Source: Nymphaea colorata | Taxonomy: Eukaryota; Streptophyta; Magnoliopsida; Nymphaeales; Nymphaeaceae | Reading direction: 5' to 3' | Assembly (NCBI RefSeq): GCF_008831285.2 | Contig: NC_045145.1 | Span: forward strand, 14,152,040 to 14,216,039 | DNA length: 64,000 bases | In this document: piece after piece, positions 40,901 through 54,062 of the stretch | Layout of the letters: the number at the start of each line of letters is the position of its first letter | Numbering within the stretch: the first letter of the stretch is position 1 | Notes under the pieces: model-generated | The model's input: only the letters and a program-made list of their open reading frames with translations | Database searches by the model: none | What the model was told of the DNA's origin: nothing | Program-made: the position numbers and the translations under genes

Positions 40901-41751
40901 GATTGCTATCTATCATGACGAGAACATCCCAAAAAAAGCTTCGGACAGAGTAGAGAAAAATTCATCGACGACTGCGAACAAATGAATGGCCTGGGGTAAG
41001 AATGCAGAAAGCATCTCAAAAAAAAAAAGAATGCACAGCAGAAACAGAAAAACAAATCAAAAACTACTCTAACTACGAAAACCCCAAGAGAAAAAGCAAA
41101 TCAACATGGTTTTTTTGCTTTTTCCTTTTGAGAGACGTGACGAAGGAAGAAGAAAAACAAATTGAATGTAAAGGGGAAAAAGTTGAACATTTAACCAAGT
41201 AGTCAGGGAAACAAACACAAAAGTTTTAAGAGCGAGAAAAGGCAAAGCAAAACAAAGTCACAAAGAAAGAGAAACAGAGGAGCGAATATCTGCTTCTTCC
41301 GTGTTAGCTCTTCCTCTTCCTAAGAAACCGAGAGATACAAAGCAATGAAGATCTAGCTCTCCTCCTCCTCCTTTTTCCCTGCCACTTTAAAATTCCTTTT
41401 TGACGCCCACTTTGTTTTTTTCTTCTTCTTTTTTTTTTTTTGTGACTGGTAAAGAGAGAAATGTGGAGAGAAGGGCATGCTTGTCAATCTTTTAGGCTAA
41501 AGGGAGTGAATTTGTGAAAAGTCAAAAGTTGAGCGTTCTTTTGTAAATCGCCTTAAAGTTTATTATCCATTTGTAATTCCAAAAGCTAAGCACAGACAGA
41601 GAGGGAGAGAGAGAATTCATTTGGAATGAATTTGGCTGCATTTCATTTAGCAGCCTCTCCAGAACAAGTCTAGCGCTTAACCACTCAAATCAGATTTGTA
41701 ACCCGTTGCTGAAGCCCATGTAAGGTTTATTTAAAGGGAGCCGTGAGTGGC

Positions 41752-41760
41752 GATATAATA
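41752..41760 (+). promoter_or_regulatory. candidate TATA element of the HD-Zip gene
   Basis: GATATAATA lies about 510 bases upstream of the start codon. A GA tract (41775-41793) and a strong donor-like AATG|GTGAGT (41935) follow. A matching acceptor near 42244 (ACATACAG) would give a spliced 5' leader, which is common in this family. The element itself is weak evidence. Confidence 0.3.
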
Positions 41761-42199
41761 GTAATACGGAGAGTGAGAGAGAGAGAGAGAGAGGGGTGCT
41801 AGATGTGTTTGTAAATACTTTTGTTTTGATGCTTTTCTTTCTTTACTAGTTTCCACTCGGCATCTTCGTCTTCTACAAGAAGGCAGATCTGAGAATGATC
41901 TCCTCTGCTCCAAGAGCAAGAAGATTGTTAATGGTGAGTAGCTTCTTGAGTCAATGATCTTTCCTCTTTCTCCTCTCCCCGTGATGGGTACTGAAGGAGA
42001 AGAGGCAGGAGACAAGAAGCAGGATGGAGAAGCCATCTGGAAGTCCTTGAACCTTCCCAAGGATTTCTGCAATTTTCGGCTCTGGCTGTTCTCGTAAGGT
42101 GCTCTCTACATGGCCTTCCAACACTAGAAGTAATCTCCGTCTCCCACCCGGCAACCTAGAAAGAGAAAAAGGCACTCCTGGTTGCACTCCTCCTCCTCC

Positions 42200-42221
42200 T
42201 CTCTCTCTCTCTCTCTCTCTT
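42200..42221 (+). repeat. CT tract in the HD-Zip 5' leader
   Basis: About eleven CT units preceded by TCC repeats, 48 bases before the start codon. Pyrimidine-rich tracts of this kind are common in plant leaders. Confidence 0.85.
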
Positions 42222-42269
42222 TCTGCACTCTCTACGTACATACAGATACCTATATATTTGTCAACAGCC

Positions 42270-43976
42270 ATGAAAAGGATGGAAAACTCGGACTCTTTGG
42301 GGGGTCTGCTTCCTATATGTCCAACTTCAGGTTGGTAAAATTTTCCTTGTTTAATTCATTCCCGGCCTACTCTTTTCATCTTCTATACAACATCTTCGAG
42401 CTATTGGGATAGCGGTTTATGTGATTATTCATATGGGTTGTTCTGTTTTTCTGTTCTGGTGGGGATGGAATGATCCTTCTTGTAGAAGAGAAGAATGGAG
42501 GAGGTGGAAGCAGCTACAGCAGGAGCTTCCAAAGCATCTTGGATGGTTTCGACGAGGATGATTGCAGTGAGGAAGGGGGTCGGATTCAGGAAAAGAAGAG
42601 ACGCCTGACAGTGGATCAGGTGAAGGCCTTGGAGAAGAACTTCGAGTTGGAGAACAAGCTCGAACCTGAGAGGAAAGTGAAGCTTGCTCAGGAGTTAGGC
42701 CTACAGCCCAGGCAGGTTGCAGTGTGGTTCCAGAACAGGAGAGCCCGCTGGAAAACGAAGCAATTAGAGAGAGACTACAGCACACTCAAAGCAGACTATG
42801 AGACTCTCAAGGCCAGCTACGAGTCCCTTCAGAAGGAAAAGGAATCTCTCGTGCAAGAGGTAAACGACCAGCACCGGGCAGAAATGAACACCGAGTCTTT
42901 AGTTTGATTGAGATCAACATGAATTTGAGCTTAGGATTGTGGACATAACCCTGAAGTCGAATAGCTATAAAGGAAGCAAGCTTCTCTTTGAGCTGGGACA
43001 AGTAAAATAGTTTTGATTTATACATACATGAAAACTCTCTCATAAGCAGAGAAAGCGGAGAACTAAGTTCTCCTTTTTATCGGGATCACCATTAGAAACT
43101 TTAATTTTGCAAGACAATTGACAAACTCTAGTCTCGAAAGACCAAAACACGAGGAAATTGTTTCCTTGGGATCATTAAGAAATTCATATTTGTAGCCAGA
43201 CTCTGGAACCCCAACTTGTCAAACCCCTAAAGGTAGAACAGACATGGCCTCCTTTTTCCTTCTTCTTGGGATCACTCATACCTGATTTTCCAAGCAATCT
43301 TTAAGACCCCAAGTCCATAAATATACAGAACTTAGCATTTTGCAAGAAACCAACTTATCCGTTTCTTGGTATCACCAGCGTCAGCATTAATTTTCTCATC
43401 TTTTATGGCTTATGCCTTGTTTGCTGACCAACTCAGGTGAGAGAGCTAAAAGAAAAACTAGAGGAGACGGGCATCGTCACGAGGGACTCAGAAAGCCAGC
43501 AAGAGGAAATTGAAATGATCGGTGAGGCGGAGGTCAGAGCAACAGAACAGAGCAACCATAAAAACAGCAACATTATGCTGGTAAATGAATCTGCAGAGAG
43601 GAGCAACTCCATCGATCAGAAGCCCAGCATCGTTACTAGTCCTCCTAATGCTGCCATCTTCAACGATGTCAAGGATGGCTCAGATGATAGCGACTCCAGC
43701 GCGATACTAAACGATGATAATAGTCCTCACAGGCCCATCGTCGCAGCCGAGCTCTTCCCTCAGCAGTTCATCAACCAGCCATCGAAATTCAACTTCTCTG
43801 TGGCTCCCTCGCCATCATCGCAATCACCATCCTCTTCTTCCTTGTCCTCCCACAAAACCTTCCATCAGTTCCTCAGGATGGAAGAGCACAACTTTCTGAA
43901 CTCCGAGGAGTCTTGCAACTTCTTCAATTACGAGCAGCCCCCAACTATGCCATGGTACTACGACCAATGGACGTGA
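42270..43976 (+). CDS. HD-Zip class I homeobox-leucine zipper transcription factor, ATHB5/6/16 type, three exons
   Basis: Exons are 42270-42330, 42486-42859 and 43437-43976, giving 324 residues. HD-Zip I factors are plant-specific nuclear proteins that dimerise through the zipper and bind pseudopalindromic CAATNATTG. The ATHB5/6/16 group acts in abscisic acid, light and stress responses. The N-terminus [19 protein letters not shown] is the signature of that group. The homeodomain spans about 57-112, with recognition helix [10 protein letters not shown] at 101-110. The leucine zipper follows at once (about 113-155, heptad Leu at L114, then [22 protein letters not shown]), and the last intron cuts through it. 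The C-terminus is acidic, then Ser/Pro-rich, and ends in the aromatic PWYYDQWT-like motif often seen in these activators. Exon joins are phase 1 and phase 0. A CT tract (42200-42221) lies in the 5' UTR. Family certain; I give no symbol because paralogues differ by species. Confidence 0.93.
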
Positions 43977-44162
43977 GAGGGTAGGACGGGAAACAAACAA
44001 ACTTGGGAAAAAGAATTCTTCGAATCAGGATCGGTGCAGAGAGGAAGCAAACAGGGGGAAGCGGTTTTTGTAAAATTTGGCTTTTTATGTGTTTACCTTT
44101 CCTTGTCTACCAGCTCGCTGATGTACAAAATTTTCCGAAGGGAAAAAGGGAGAAGGATTGTG

Positions 44163-44168
44163 AATAAA
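44163..44168 (+). terminator. candidate polyadenylation signal of the HD-Zip gene
   Basis: AATAAA about 190 bases after the stop codon, at a normal distance for a plant 3' UTR. Confidence 0.45.
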
Positions 44169-47100
44169 GAAAGGAGGCGGATCAGTGCCGGGAAAATAAG
44201 AAATCAGGATCCTCCGAAAGCCATTTCCTTGTTTGGCTGCCTCTTTCTCTAAATCTTTGTGGTAGCCGGTAGGTGATGCGAGTTGACCGCTTTCCTTTCA
44301 CCTGGTTCACTCTTTCTTCCTTCAAAATTTTCCTGACCATGATTGCGTTTCCTTTCCTTTGTGGGATTTCTCCCGTGCATTTGGGGTTTTACTGTCTGGT
44401 ACGTTGATGGCATTTTGCCGGTGGTTGATGATTACCTCATTGTCAAATCCACACCATTATAGTGGTGTTCATATTATAATGAATGTAGATATTATTGGGA
44501 GGTGGAAGGGGGGAGTGCTGAAAAAAGAGATTGCATGGGGATCTCTGAATTTTTTCTCAGAAGCCATTTCTAGGTACTTTTGTTTTGTTTAATCTGGGGA
44601 TGATATCACATGTCAACTTTGGGATGTTAAAAAAAAAAGGGTGCACAGTAACATGAGACACGGGGTGATGGAAGCATCTGACGGTGGCAAACAGTAGAAT
44701 ACATAGTGGTGAGAAGGATTTTCAAAAAAGTTACTGAGATGCCCTCTCCAGTACTTACTGCTCCCCTTGTTCCCTGATAAAACGGGATAACAGGGTGATG
44801 TAACCAAGAGTCTGAGTCGGTCGCTCTTACATGCCAGGGTGAAAAAATAAAAAAAGGCTCCCCGAGATGCTCGCTCAGTACACATCCTTAGCCATATCAT
44901 GGAGTTTGTAATTTTGTACTCTTGCCATTGGTTAAAGCTTTGGAAGGTCTGCAAACACAGCTGAATTCTCTATTTTACAGTGATGGAAACACTATTGCAT
45001 TTGCACCAAAGAAATGACGCTGATTGTTTACCCCTGGATGCTATGCATACCACTGTTTAGGCACAATCATGGATATGGAAAAAACAGATGCCACCATAAG
45101 TAGAAATTAGGCATGATTTTATTTTGTTCTGCTAACCACCCAACGTATTTGTGATCTGGTCGAAGGAAGAGAGAGAGGCACCAAGATTACCACACAAACT
45201 CGGCTAGGGACAGTCGGAAGAGAAATGGACCGCCCGCCAGCAGGCAGCAGGCAACAAGATCAACACTGTGAGGGAGAATGGAGGAAGATGTTTGAACTAA
45301 AGGAGTGTGTTCCTATTGGAGAAAATGGCTTGGCCCAAACAGTTCGAAGATCATTTTGACCAGAAAAGCAGGGGAAGGACGAAAAATCAAGAGCCACCAT
45401 GGCTCTTTTCTGTTTCAGGCGTTCGAGGGTGAAGTCGGTACTGTTATGTGCTTAAATTGGTCCATGCCTTCCCGATTTTTGGAAAAAGAAGAGAAGGAAG
45501 TGAGAGAAAGAGAGGGGGTTCAGAAGCCGAGAAGGAGGCGACCCACTGACTAGACTAAACTATTCTCTTTACTCCTTGACAAGAACATCAATCTCAAAAG
45601 TCGTGCCTATGATTGGGAAACGTTCCATTTTCCTCACTTCCCTCCACCTTTCCCTCCTTTCTCTCGATCAAAATCTTCCTCCCTAACTTTTCAAGCACGA
45701 ATAGGAGGAGGAGAGAAGGAATCGTCTCTTTTGTTACCCACTTACCCCACCTTTTCTGATAGATAGTTCTCTCTCTCTTTTCCTGCTAAACCCTGTTTAG
45801 CAGTAATTCTGCTCTGCAGGTCAGGAGAGAAGCTTTCCGTTTCCCGGCCTCTGATCATGGACACTCCGACACACGCTTGGCGCTACCTGAGAGAGCCAAG
45901 TGGGGGGAGTCGTTTTCCGCATGACGAAGCTCTATCTGTGTACGGGGGGGCGCTGGCTGGAAGACGAAAAAGAGGTGGGCTGCTTGCAGGTCATGCACAT
46001 GGGGTTAGAGAGAGAGAAAGTGAGAGAGGAAAGGGGTGGCACGCTAGCCAAAGCTTGTTTTTTATTTTAGTGTTTGTGGGTGTGTGGGAAAGGAGATTCC
46101 CATCATTTCCTTTTTCTTCTTTTTTAGTAGGGACTCCATGGCCGTGGCCCCCCTTCTCTTTTTGTCCCTTGTTAGGTCTGAGAGGTGAAGCAAAAGAGAC
46201 TCTGCAACTGCTAAAAATAACACTCTGGGGCGATGGATATTCAATTATTCATAGATTTCCCTAATAAACAACTAACTCTGCAGCCCCAACCTTTCCTTCC
46301 TTTCTCGCAAAACCTTTTACTTTTATATATGCATGATAAAAGTGTGGCTCCTCTACTCAGCTATTATCTATTATCTATCTGTAGGGTGGCATGATCTACT
46401 TTGGAACATTTTTAACAGAGGCCTCCCCTTCTTTGGATATATACTAGCGACGCTCGTCTCCACCGTCATTGCATCCATATAGACCAAGAAAGTAAGATGT
46501 TTGCATATGAGACGAGACCTAGAGAGGCGGTGTTCTTAGGTGGCATGAATGATGACGGCGTTTCGTCTACTTTGCCATGCCATGGACCTTGACATGACGC
46601 GATCTAATGCTCATGCCCGGTCCCATCGCTTACCATCTGGAGGGAGGGATAAAAGAGACAAACTTTATGGTGGCAGCAAATTGCATGTACCTTGATCTTG
46701 ATCATGCCATCATGTATGTGGCCATGCACCATCATGCGTCCCCATCATTTCCAAATAAAGTCCTTTGGTGCAGCCTAATTCTCCATTGCAACTTTGCAAA
46801 AGCATAATAAGTATCAAGCCCAGCAATATGTAGCCCAGATAGTGTTTTCCAAGTTTTCGTGTGCCCTTGTGTATAATATCAATGTTTTCACTTAAATTTT
46901 GATGATAGATCAGAAAATCTTAGCATATTAATTTTGAATTTGCAAACCATGCTTTGGAACATAATTTTTCAAGAATAAATACCATTTACATTTGACCCAT
47001 TGAATTTTGATGGCAATTGAACAATTCTTAGATAGTCGACAACAAATGGGAGAAAAACTAAGGGGACCTTTACCAGAAGCTCTTGTTTTTTGGGCTTTGT

Positions 47101-47269
47101 ACCAAGTTCATGTATGTCGGCTCCCTTCTCGTTCGTTTTGGAAAATTTTGAGTAGCAATGGCAAAGATCTCCCCCTAGACATTCAAGTTGAAGAAAGTTT
47201 TTTTTTTTTTTTCAAGAGGGGCAAAAACCCGCTCCACTAGCCAAAATTTTAATATACAGAATTTGTACC

Positions 47270-48170
47270 CCTTTCTTTCCCCTCCCCGCTTAAATTTATG
47301 TATCCGAGGGGTCTCGTCTCTCTGACTCGAAGGCGCCCGTAAGAGACATTTGACAAGCGCGACGAACCACTGGAAGAAGGCCCCGATTCTATTCCGAACC
47401 GGAGCAATGTGGGGCCTGCCCGGGCTGGGGGGGCAATTGCGTCATTAACCAAGTCTCTCGCTTCGACGGGGGTAGAGGAGCGTTTCGCGTGGGGCCCAGC
47501 CGCGGGGGCCACGTGGAAGGCCGGATTGGAAAGAAAGCGACTCGACGGTGCGAGCTGACGTCACAGCCGCTTTCATCGACGTCACGTCGGGTGGGACGTC
47601 AACGTCGACGGACGCGCCGTTTACTCCAAAGGAAGGCGCCGCTTGACGTCCGTTTGTCCAGCACGTGGCAGCCTGCCAACGAGGGAGGGAGTGGCGTTCT
47701 GGTAAATCGCTCCACTTTCCAGGGCGAAGCTGCTGGAGCTAAGAGAGTGCGTGAAGAGACCTGTGGGGGGACCGCCGGGCAGGTGGGGCCCTCTGACAGA
47801 AGGACCGACGGGATTCCGGGGGTCGGAGTAGTTTTCTTTTTCTTCGATTTGTTTTTCTTTGCTTTGCTTTGCTTTTTAGGCGGTGGGGCCCGGGGGAGTC
47901 ACATGGGGAAGCGATGCCGGTGGAGGGCGGGGCCCGCAGGACACGCTGGCGGGCTCTTGGATCCACTCGTCTCTTCGGCCATTGGTGTAAAGTCAGGGAC
48001 TCCTGTCCCCCGACTGCGACGCATGGGACCCACCCGTTCTCGTAGTCGTAACCCATCCCCAACCCCACAACCGCTCCTCCTTTTTTTCTAACCAGCTACT
48101 CCTATTTCTTACTTAATCCCAAGTGCGTCCCAGCGGCTTGAAACGTTTCGCCGCCCCGTCCCGACGTACG
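47270..48170. promoter_or_regulatory. GC-rich, CpG-dense island with clustered ACGT-core motifs
   Basis: Base composition changes sharply to G/C. Within about 170 bases there are CCACGTGG (47509-47516, a perfect G-box palindrome), TGACGTCA (47556-47563, a perfect C-box/CRE-type palindrome), GACGTCACGTCGG (47578-47590), GGACGTCAACGTCG (47594-47607), TTGACGTCC (47643-47651) and CACGTGGC (47662-47669). ACGT cores are the binding sites of plant bZIP factors, including ABA and G-box factors. No gene start is visible beside it. The 200-residue plus-strand frame here is Arg/Gly-rich and probably not a gene. Confidence 0.4.
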
Positions 48171-51100
48171 CCTGACAATATATATAAACGAAGTAAACAC
48201 AAAATTTATTTAAATTGACACGTCAACCGTTCAGTTAATTGCGTTTATAATTTATAGAGTGCAACACACCGAATTACTTTGTTTTTTCAAAAGTGCTGAC
48301 CACTTATATTCAAGTTTAAAATAATTTTAATACTCAAAACAGCCTGGTTAGGCAATACCTGTCGGGTCGAGCATGCTTTACGTCTCCTTGGCTGGATCAC
48401 AGTGCAATACCTGAAGCGCCCGGTCATTCTGAACAGATGACCAAGAACCCATTGCATATGTAAAGATTCAGCAATGGCTTTTCTAACCTGACACGGCCAT
48501 CTGTGAGGTAACAATATAAATTTAACTTCACCGGCCTCTACATTTCTTATGAGAAACAAAAAGAGAAATACCAAATCAACTCTAGGCTGCTCCATGGATT
48601 AACAAAACCGCCTGAGTTAACAAGTTTACCATCATTGTATAGATTTAAATGCATTTGATGTCCTGACTCTTTCATGGATTAACTTGGCAACACCTTAACC
48701 GGGAGAACTTGGAAGCCGCCCAAAAAATAGCCTGGGGTTCCTTCCTTTCCCCTTGCTTCCGGGGGTTCGAAGTTGCATTAACACTTTGGCCGTAAAGTCT
48801 AAGCACGTCAATTTGGTACCATGCATGCATGCTTGCTGATCGTGCCCATAAGAATCAAACCCGGTCTCAGCACGTATCACCATGACTGCTTATGCACCAT
48901 TCAACTTAGTCGATTCGTCGACTTTCTGTACATGAAAAGACAGGAAATTGATTTGCATAAGGAGATCAAGTTATATGGGAATGCATGGATCCGGCAGTCA
49001 CATAAAAATTTCAAAAAGATTGGTCGCAGTTCAAACTATAGAAGAAAAATAGTCACACCAATTTGGAAAATGCCTTTTCTCTTTGCTTTCTTTCTCTCCC
49101 TCTCTCTCACTTCCACTTGAGGCCAAAAGGCTGCAGACCGCGGGCCCCATCCACGTCACCAACTTTGACTCGTGGTGCTCAAATCCCAAGGTTCGCAGGT
49201 TGGCTACGTCACTCAAAGAGAAAAAAAAAATCTCATGGAATAATTTTTTAATGGAAAATACTATTTTATGAATTCATTGTTCAACTTGTTGTTGGTTTAG
49301 GAAAGGATGGGACTTCTTTATTGGCCAAGACTGATGGCGAAAGATTCGAAGAGAAGCAGACGAATCTGAATGGCGAATCGCTGCATGAAGTTCCGGAGAG
49401 ATCACTTTTTTCCTTTTAATTGTGTGGAAAATTTCGCCATTCTTTCTCCCGCTTTTCTTCTTCATTTTTTCTCTATTTGGTATTGTTTGTTTTGTGCCCT
49501 GCCCTGATGGTGCTCGGAAACATGAGGGCTCAAGGTTTATTTAATTGTTCTTAAATATTTCTTCATCTCCACTACTGAATTCAAAATCTGCGTTTCTCAC
49601 GATCTGACGATCATAACCACAAAATCTGCGTTTCTCGTTCTTTGCTATTATGAGGACATCCCAAGAAATTCACTACTGAACTTTTAAAATTTTGTTACAT
49701 ATGGGTAAAACAGTATAGCAGAAGTTACAAGATCAGGAAGAACATGCAGAAGAATTACCCTGCTTGATATTTTACAATCAAACTAGAAATCTTCCGAACT
49801 TCAAAAATATTGGCAAAAAAAAACTCGAATATGTAGATTTTGCCAATATTTGTTACTTTGCAGGATGTGACATCATAAGCAGAGACGTTGGCAGCAAGAA
49901 ATTAATGGTCGTGGTTGCGATTAAAGTAGATTATCTGGAGATGCGAGGCAAAAGGTTAGGCAGGGGATAAATCACGAACAGTAAGAACTGGAGAATATGA
50001 CTCCATGTCGGTATCGGAAAGGAAGTTTATCCTTCTAGAATTTAACTTTGTTACAAGTTGCTCCCGTGGTGAAACGAGTTAGATGCTTTGGAACACGTCT
50101 TGTATTAAAAAATCTATGAGCTGAAAATTGGTGTCAGCCTCATTACTATTTAAATACTTTCTGTCATTGTCTGTCTTTTTCAAAAAAATTGGTTATTGAT
50201 AGAGTGAACAGATCAGCCATTTCATGAGATCCCTTTGTTCATTCAGTGCGACGCATATCGTGGTATCTCCATGCGTCTTGAGCACTGAACTGACAGAAAT
50301 ACTTGCGAAATAAGTTGGCAGAAGGATGGTATGCTATGATATCTATCCATGTGCAGTAGCCTCCCCAGTCGAAACACTTCATTCCTTTTTCCACCACTTC
50401 TGTTTAACTATTAACAAACAAGTGGTACCCCTAGGAGCAAGTAAGGAACGGCCCCCTTGATTATTGGCATGAATTAAAAGTCACAGTTTTATCAGTTTTT
50501 TTACCTTTTTTTTTAAAAGAAAAACTATCGCGGATATGAATTTTGAGTCACCAAGAATTAGACGTTCTCTCTCAATAAAAGGAAACAGACATCCTCGTTA
50601 TGGTGCCATGCTTGGAAGAAGTTAAGATCCAGTCTGCATGCACATATACAAGTGTGTGTCTAAGAGATCCTGACTTCTGCCAGACCTTATCATTCTGAAA
50701 ACTGAGTTTATGGTTCTTTTCGTCGTAAAAGTTCAATAAAGAAATACGGACAGAGAACTGTACTAAGAACTTAGTGGTCAAGATCTAGTTTAAACGTGTA
50801 TGTGTGTAAAATATAAGGTAGTTTTGAATAAAAACTTGCGCTTTCAAACGGTCATGTTCACATAAATCCAGGCATCAAATGCTTTATGTAGTCATATGTG
50901 TGCATTTTGACATGTACTTACTAGGTTGATTGTTTTAACTGGCGTCATGATCACCTGAGAAAATTAAGTTGGTCTTATTTAGTGAAAACAGTTCGTCAAT
51001 ATTAAATTGATTAAAAAGCGGCCCGTCACGTAACTCTAAACCTTAATACATGAAAGTAACAAATAAAACCTGTTGAACATGGTCTAATTGTGAATCTTCC

Positions 51101-53988
51101 TCATTAAGGTTAGACTATACTATCAAGAGTACGACCAGCATAACTTATGGTTTTAGTGTGCGTGTACGAGGGAAAGGAGTTAAAGTATGTAGGATAGGGA
51201 TTCCTAGACTCTATTGTACAGGGATGCGTGTGTTCAATAGCTTGTGAACATAAAGACAGAGGGAGACTAAACGGCTGGCGCGCTGGCCCTTTTCGGTTGG
51301 TTCTTCAGTGGTTGGCGCAGAAGAAAGAAGCGCTTTCTCGAGGATGTGGTGAAAAAACAAAACAAAAACAATATATCGTAATCCAAAACCCCGGTTGAAG
51401 GTGATGCTTGGATGGCTCCGTTGAGAGTTCACATCAAGACCCATGCGTTCCTGCGGAGAGTGCAGGGCGACCGGGAGAGAGAGATTAAAGAATCGATAGA
51501 ACTTGAAGAATCCAAAGAGTTTTTTGACCAATCAGACGCATTTGAGAGGTCATCCTAAATCTAAAAGTTATGTGCATTACAAACGCAACAAATTCTTGGG
51601 CTTTTCTTGTCAAAGCTTTCCCTCTCGGCAGAGCCCACATTTCGGTGACACGTTTATTATGGCCTTCGACTTGTCAGTTGCCGTGGACAATGTGCAGAGC
51701 TTTGTTGGAGCACGAGGGAGATGGGGCTGGCTCGGAGAGAAACATGGCAGCCTATTAAATTCCTTTACAGATGGCTTCCGGAAGAGGTCGCCACGCTTTC
51801 ACAATCTTTTTCCTGTGGGGTTTTTGGTGTCAAATAAACCATGAATTTGCGACCCACATTCAGACGTTATGTCCGCCAAAAGAAACCACAGTGCACCATC
51901 CAAAACACCGATTCGACAGAGCACGAAAGATTTGTTTTTCAGATCACCCGAACAGTTCTCACGAATGCGGTTGTCCGGAGGCAATGGATGGTGGTGATTT
52001 CGAATGAAACATTCTTTGCTTTGTCAAATTAATCACCTGGTTTTAGCTCATTACCACTAGTGTTTGGTAGGAATCCAAATCAGTTCAGACCTCGACAGCA
52101 CCAAAGTTGATTCTTTTCTTTTCTAAAGAGAAACTGGAGTTGGGCACATTTTTACTAAATTGTGCCAACAAAAACGCACCCCAAGTATTGGGCTGTTGGC
52201 CTTCTTTAAATTTACGACGAACAATTTTGTTGGGTCTGGATGTGATATAACGATGGCCAAGTACAATCAGTCTTCCTCAACTTTTATAGCCAATGCCCTT
52301 TTGGGTTTGCATTTGATGTATAAGAAAAGCTGACTAAACTCTTGTTTCAGATCCAGTCCGTCTGCTAGTGCTTGGGTTGTGAGCTTTTGGAGTCATACAC
52401 AAGTCACTTCATGTTACCATGTCGAGATTTGCATCCCTCTGGTGTGCGTTCACAGTAAAATCTCAGCCACGCTACGTTTGTTTTACTGCAGAGCTGATAT
52501 CCACGTTGATCTGAGATCACCAAGGGTCACACATTCTGTGGATTTCAGGAAACCCACTGTTTGTTTAAACAGCGGATTTCATGCAGCATTGATTTGAGAT
52601 CCCCTCTCATCCTTAATTCCTAGCATCCGTAGCGATCAGGGACGCAAACTAATAGAGTTTGACTGGAAACTTGTTCTGAAGTTAGACTACCGATTCAAGA
52701 TAATCATTGATAAAGCGGCTGTTTATTTGACATATGAAGCACACTCAAGGTGGCTCTAAATTTCGGGTTACAGACTTCCATTTTATATGTGATTTCATCG
52801 ATAGTTGGGTATGAGTCAATCCATTCGCATATTTCTTGTCGAATCTTTCCTTGTCGAGCTTCAGTTCTAACTAACTACACCATCAACAGACTCAACTTGG
52901 ATCAGGCTGGATCTAGCCAGTCTCCAATCTATCTGCCAACCTAGTCCTAGCCTTTCGCCCACCACTACTAAACTAAATTGCAGTGGAAGGAATCGTCAGG
53001 TTAATAATGGAGATATCGCTGTCGGCAATCCAACCTTAAAAAATTAAGAGAAAAGAGGGATACGCTAGAACGACGGCTTCTCCTTCACAGGGTCCGACTA
53101 CACGCGAAGGGTAAAAAATGCTTCATGTCCATAAGGAAGAATGAGCTCGCATAATGCGGTAGGGTGTCTGCCTGCCTTAGCCAGTGACAATAGTTAACAG
53201 AGAAGCTATCTTTGTTCACAAAAAATGATACATCATTAGGATGGCCATTGGGTAGTCGGCATGGCTTCCTTGATCTACCAACAGGTTGGGAAAATAGATT
53301 CTTTCACTCGTCGCCGTAGAACAATTCGACTTCTCCACTTAGACATTTAGCGACAAAAACATGTGCCACGGGTAAGGCAGCATGTAAATCTACGTGCGCA
53401 CCTTTCCGAGAGAGAAAGAGAGAGATCACATTAAGACCAATTTTTGCCAAATCTCGGTTGATAATTTCAAAAGCACAAGCAAGATATATTCTAGACTTAA
53501 ACTCTGAAAGAACAGGCTGAGTAAATTGCTCTAATTACAGCAGATAATGAGTTTATGAGATTTTCTTGGCAGTTTAAAAAACACCAGTCTAACAACCATA
53601 CAGATCGAACATTATACATTCGTAACTATTCGCACCTATATTCAAATAATCGGCAAATAACTACAGTTATCGCACTCAAGGTACTCCGATAAAAATCGCC
53701 GGAGTACGGTTGAAGGTCAATATTTCAATGCCAAGTTGGGAGCTTGGTAACGTTCGGCGAAGACTTGCTCAACCGACGCGATTAGGGCTTTTAGCTTAAC
53801 GCCACAAATGTAGAAATTTCTGGGCCGCAGACCCAATCAGCGATCTGGAGTTCTCCAAGTTGCCGTTTATCTATCATATCATGATGAACATAAAAAGGAA
53901 TAGTGGTTATACAGCTTTGTTACGGTATTTCATTTGTTGGACTACTGATGCAGCTAACAGCATGATCGATGCTCAAAATTTCGCAGAT

Positions 53989-54062
53989 AGACCTCCAGTT
54001 TCCTTTAGTAGGATTTACCTTCAGGAGACCTCCAGTTTCCTTTAGTAGGATTTACCTTCAGG
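53989..54062. repeat. perfect 37-bp tandem duplication
   Basis: Copies at 53989-54025 and 54026-54062 are identical as read, which points to a recent duplication (or an assembly or slippage artefact). Confidence 0.93.

Noticed and set aside
45857-46264. 135-codon open frame starting MDTPTHAW
   Set aside because: Low-complexity Arg/Glu and Phe content from GA- and T-rich DNA, no motif, no splice partners.
47489-48091. 200-codon plus-strand open frame
   Set aside because: It lies in a GC-rich island where stops are rare, is Arg/Gly-rich with a Phe run, has no domain, and an overlapping frame on the other strand is almost as long.
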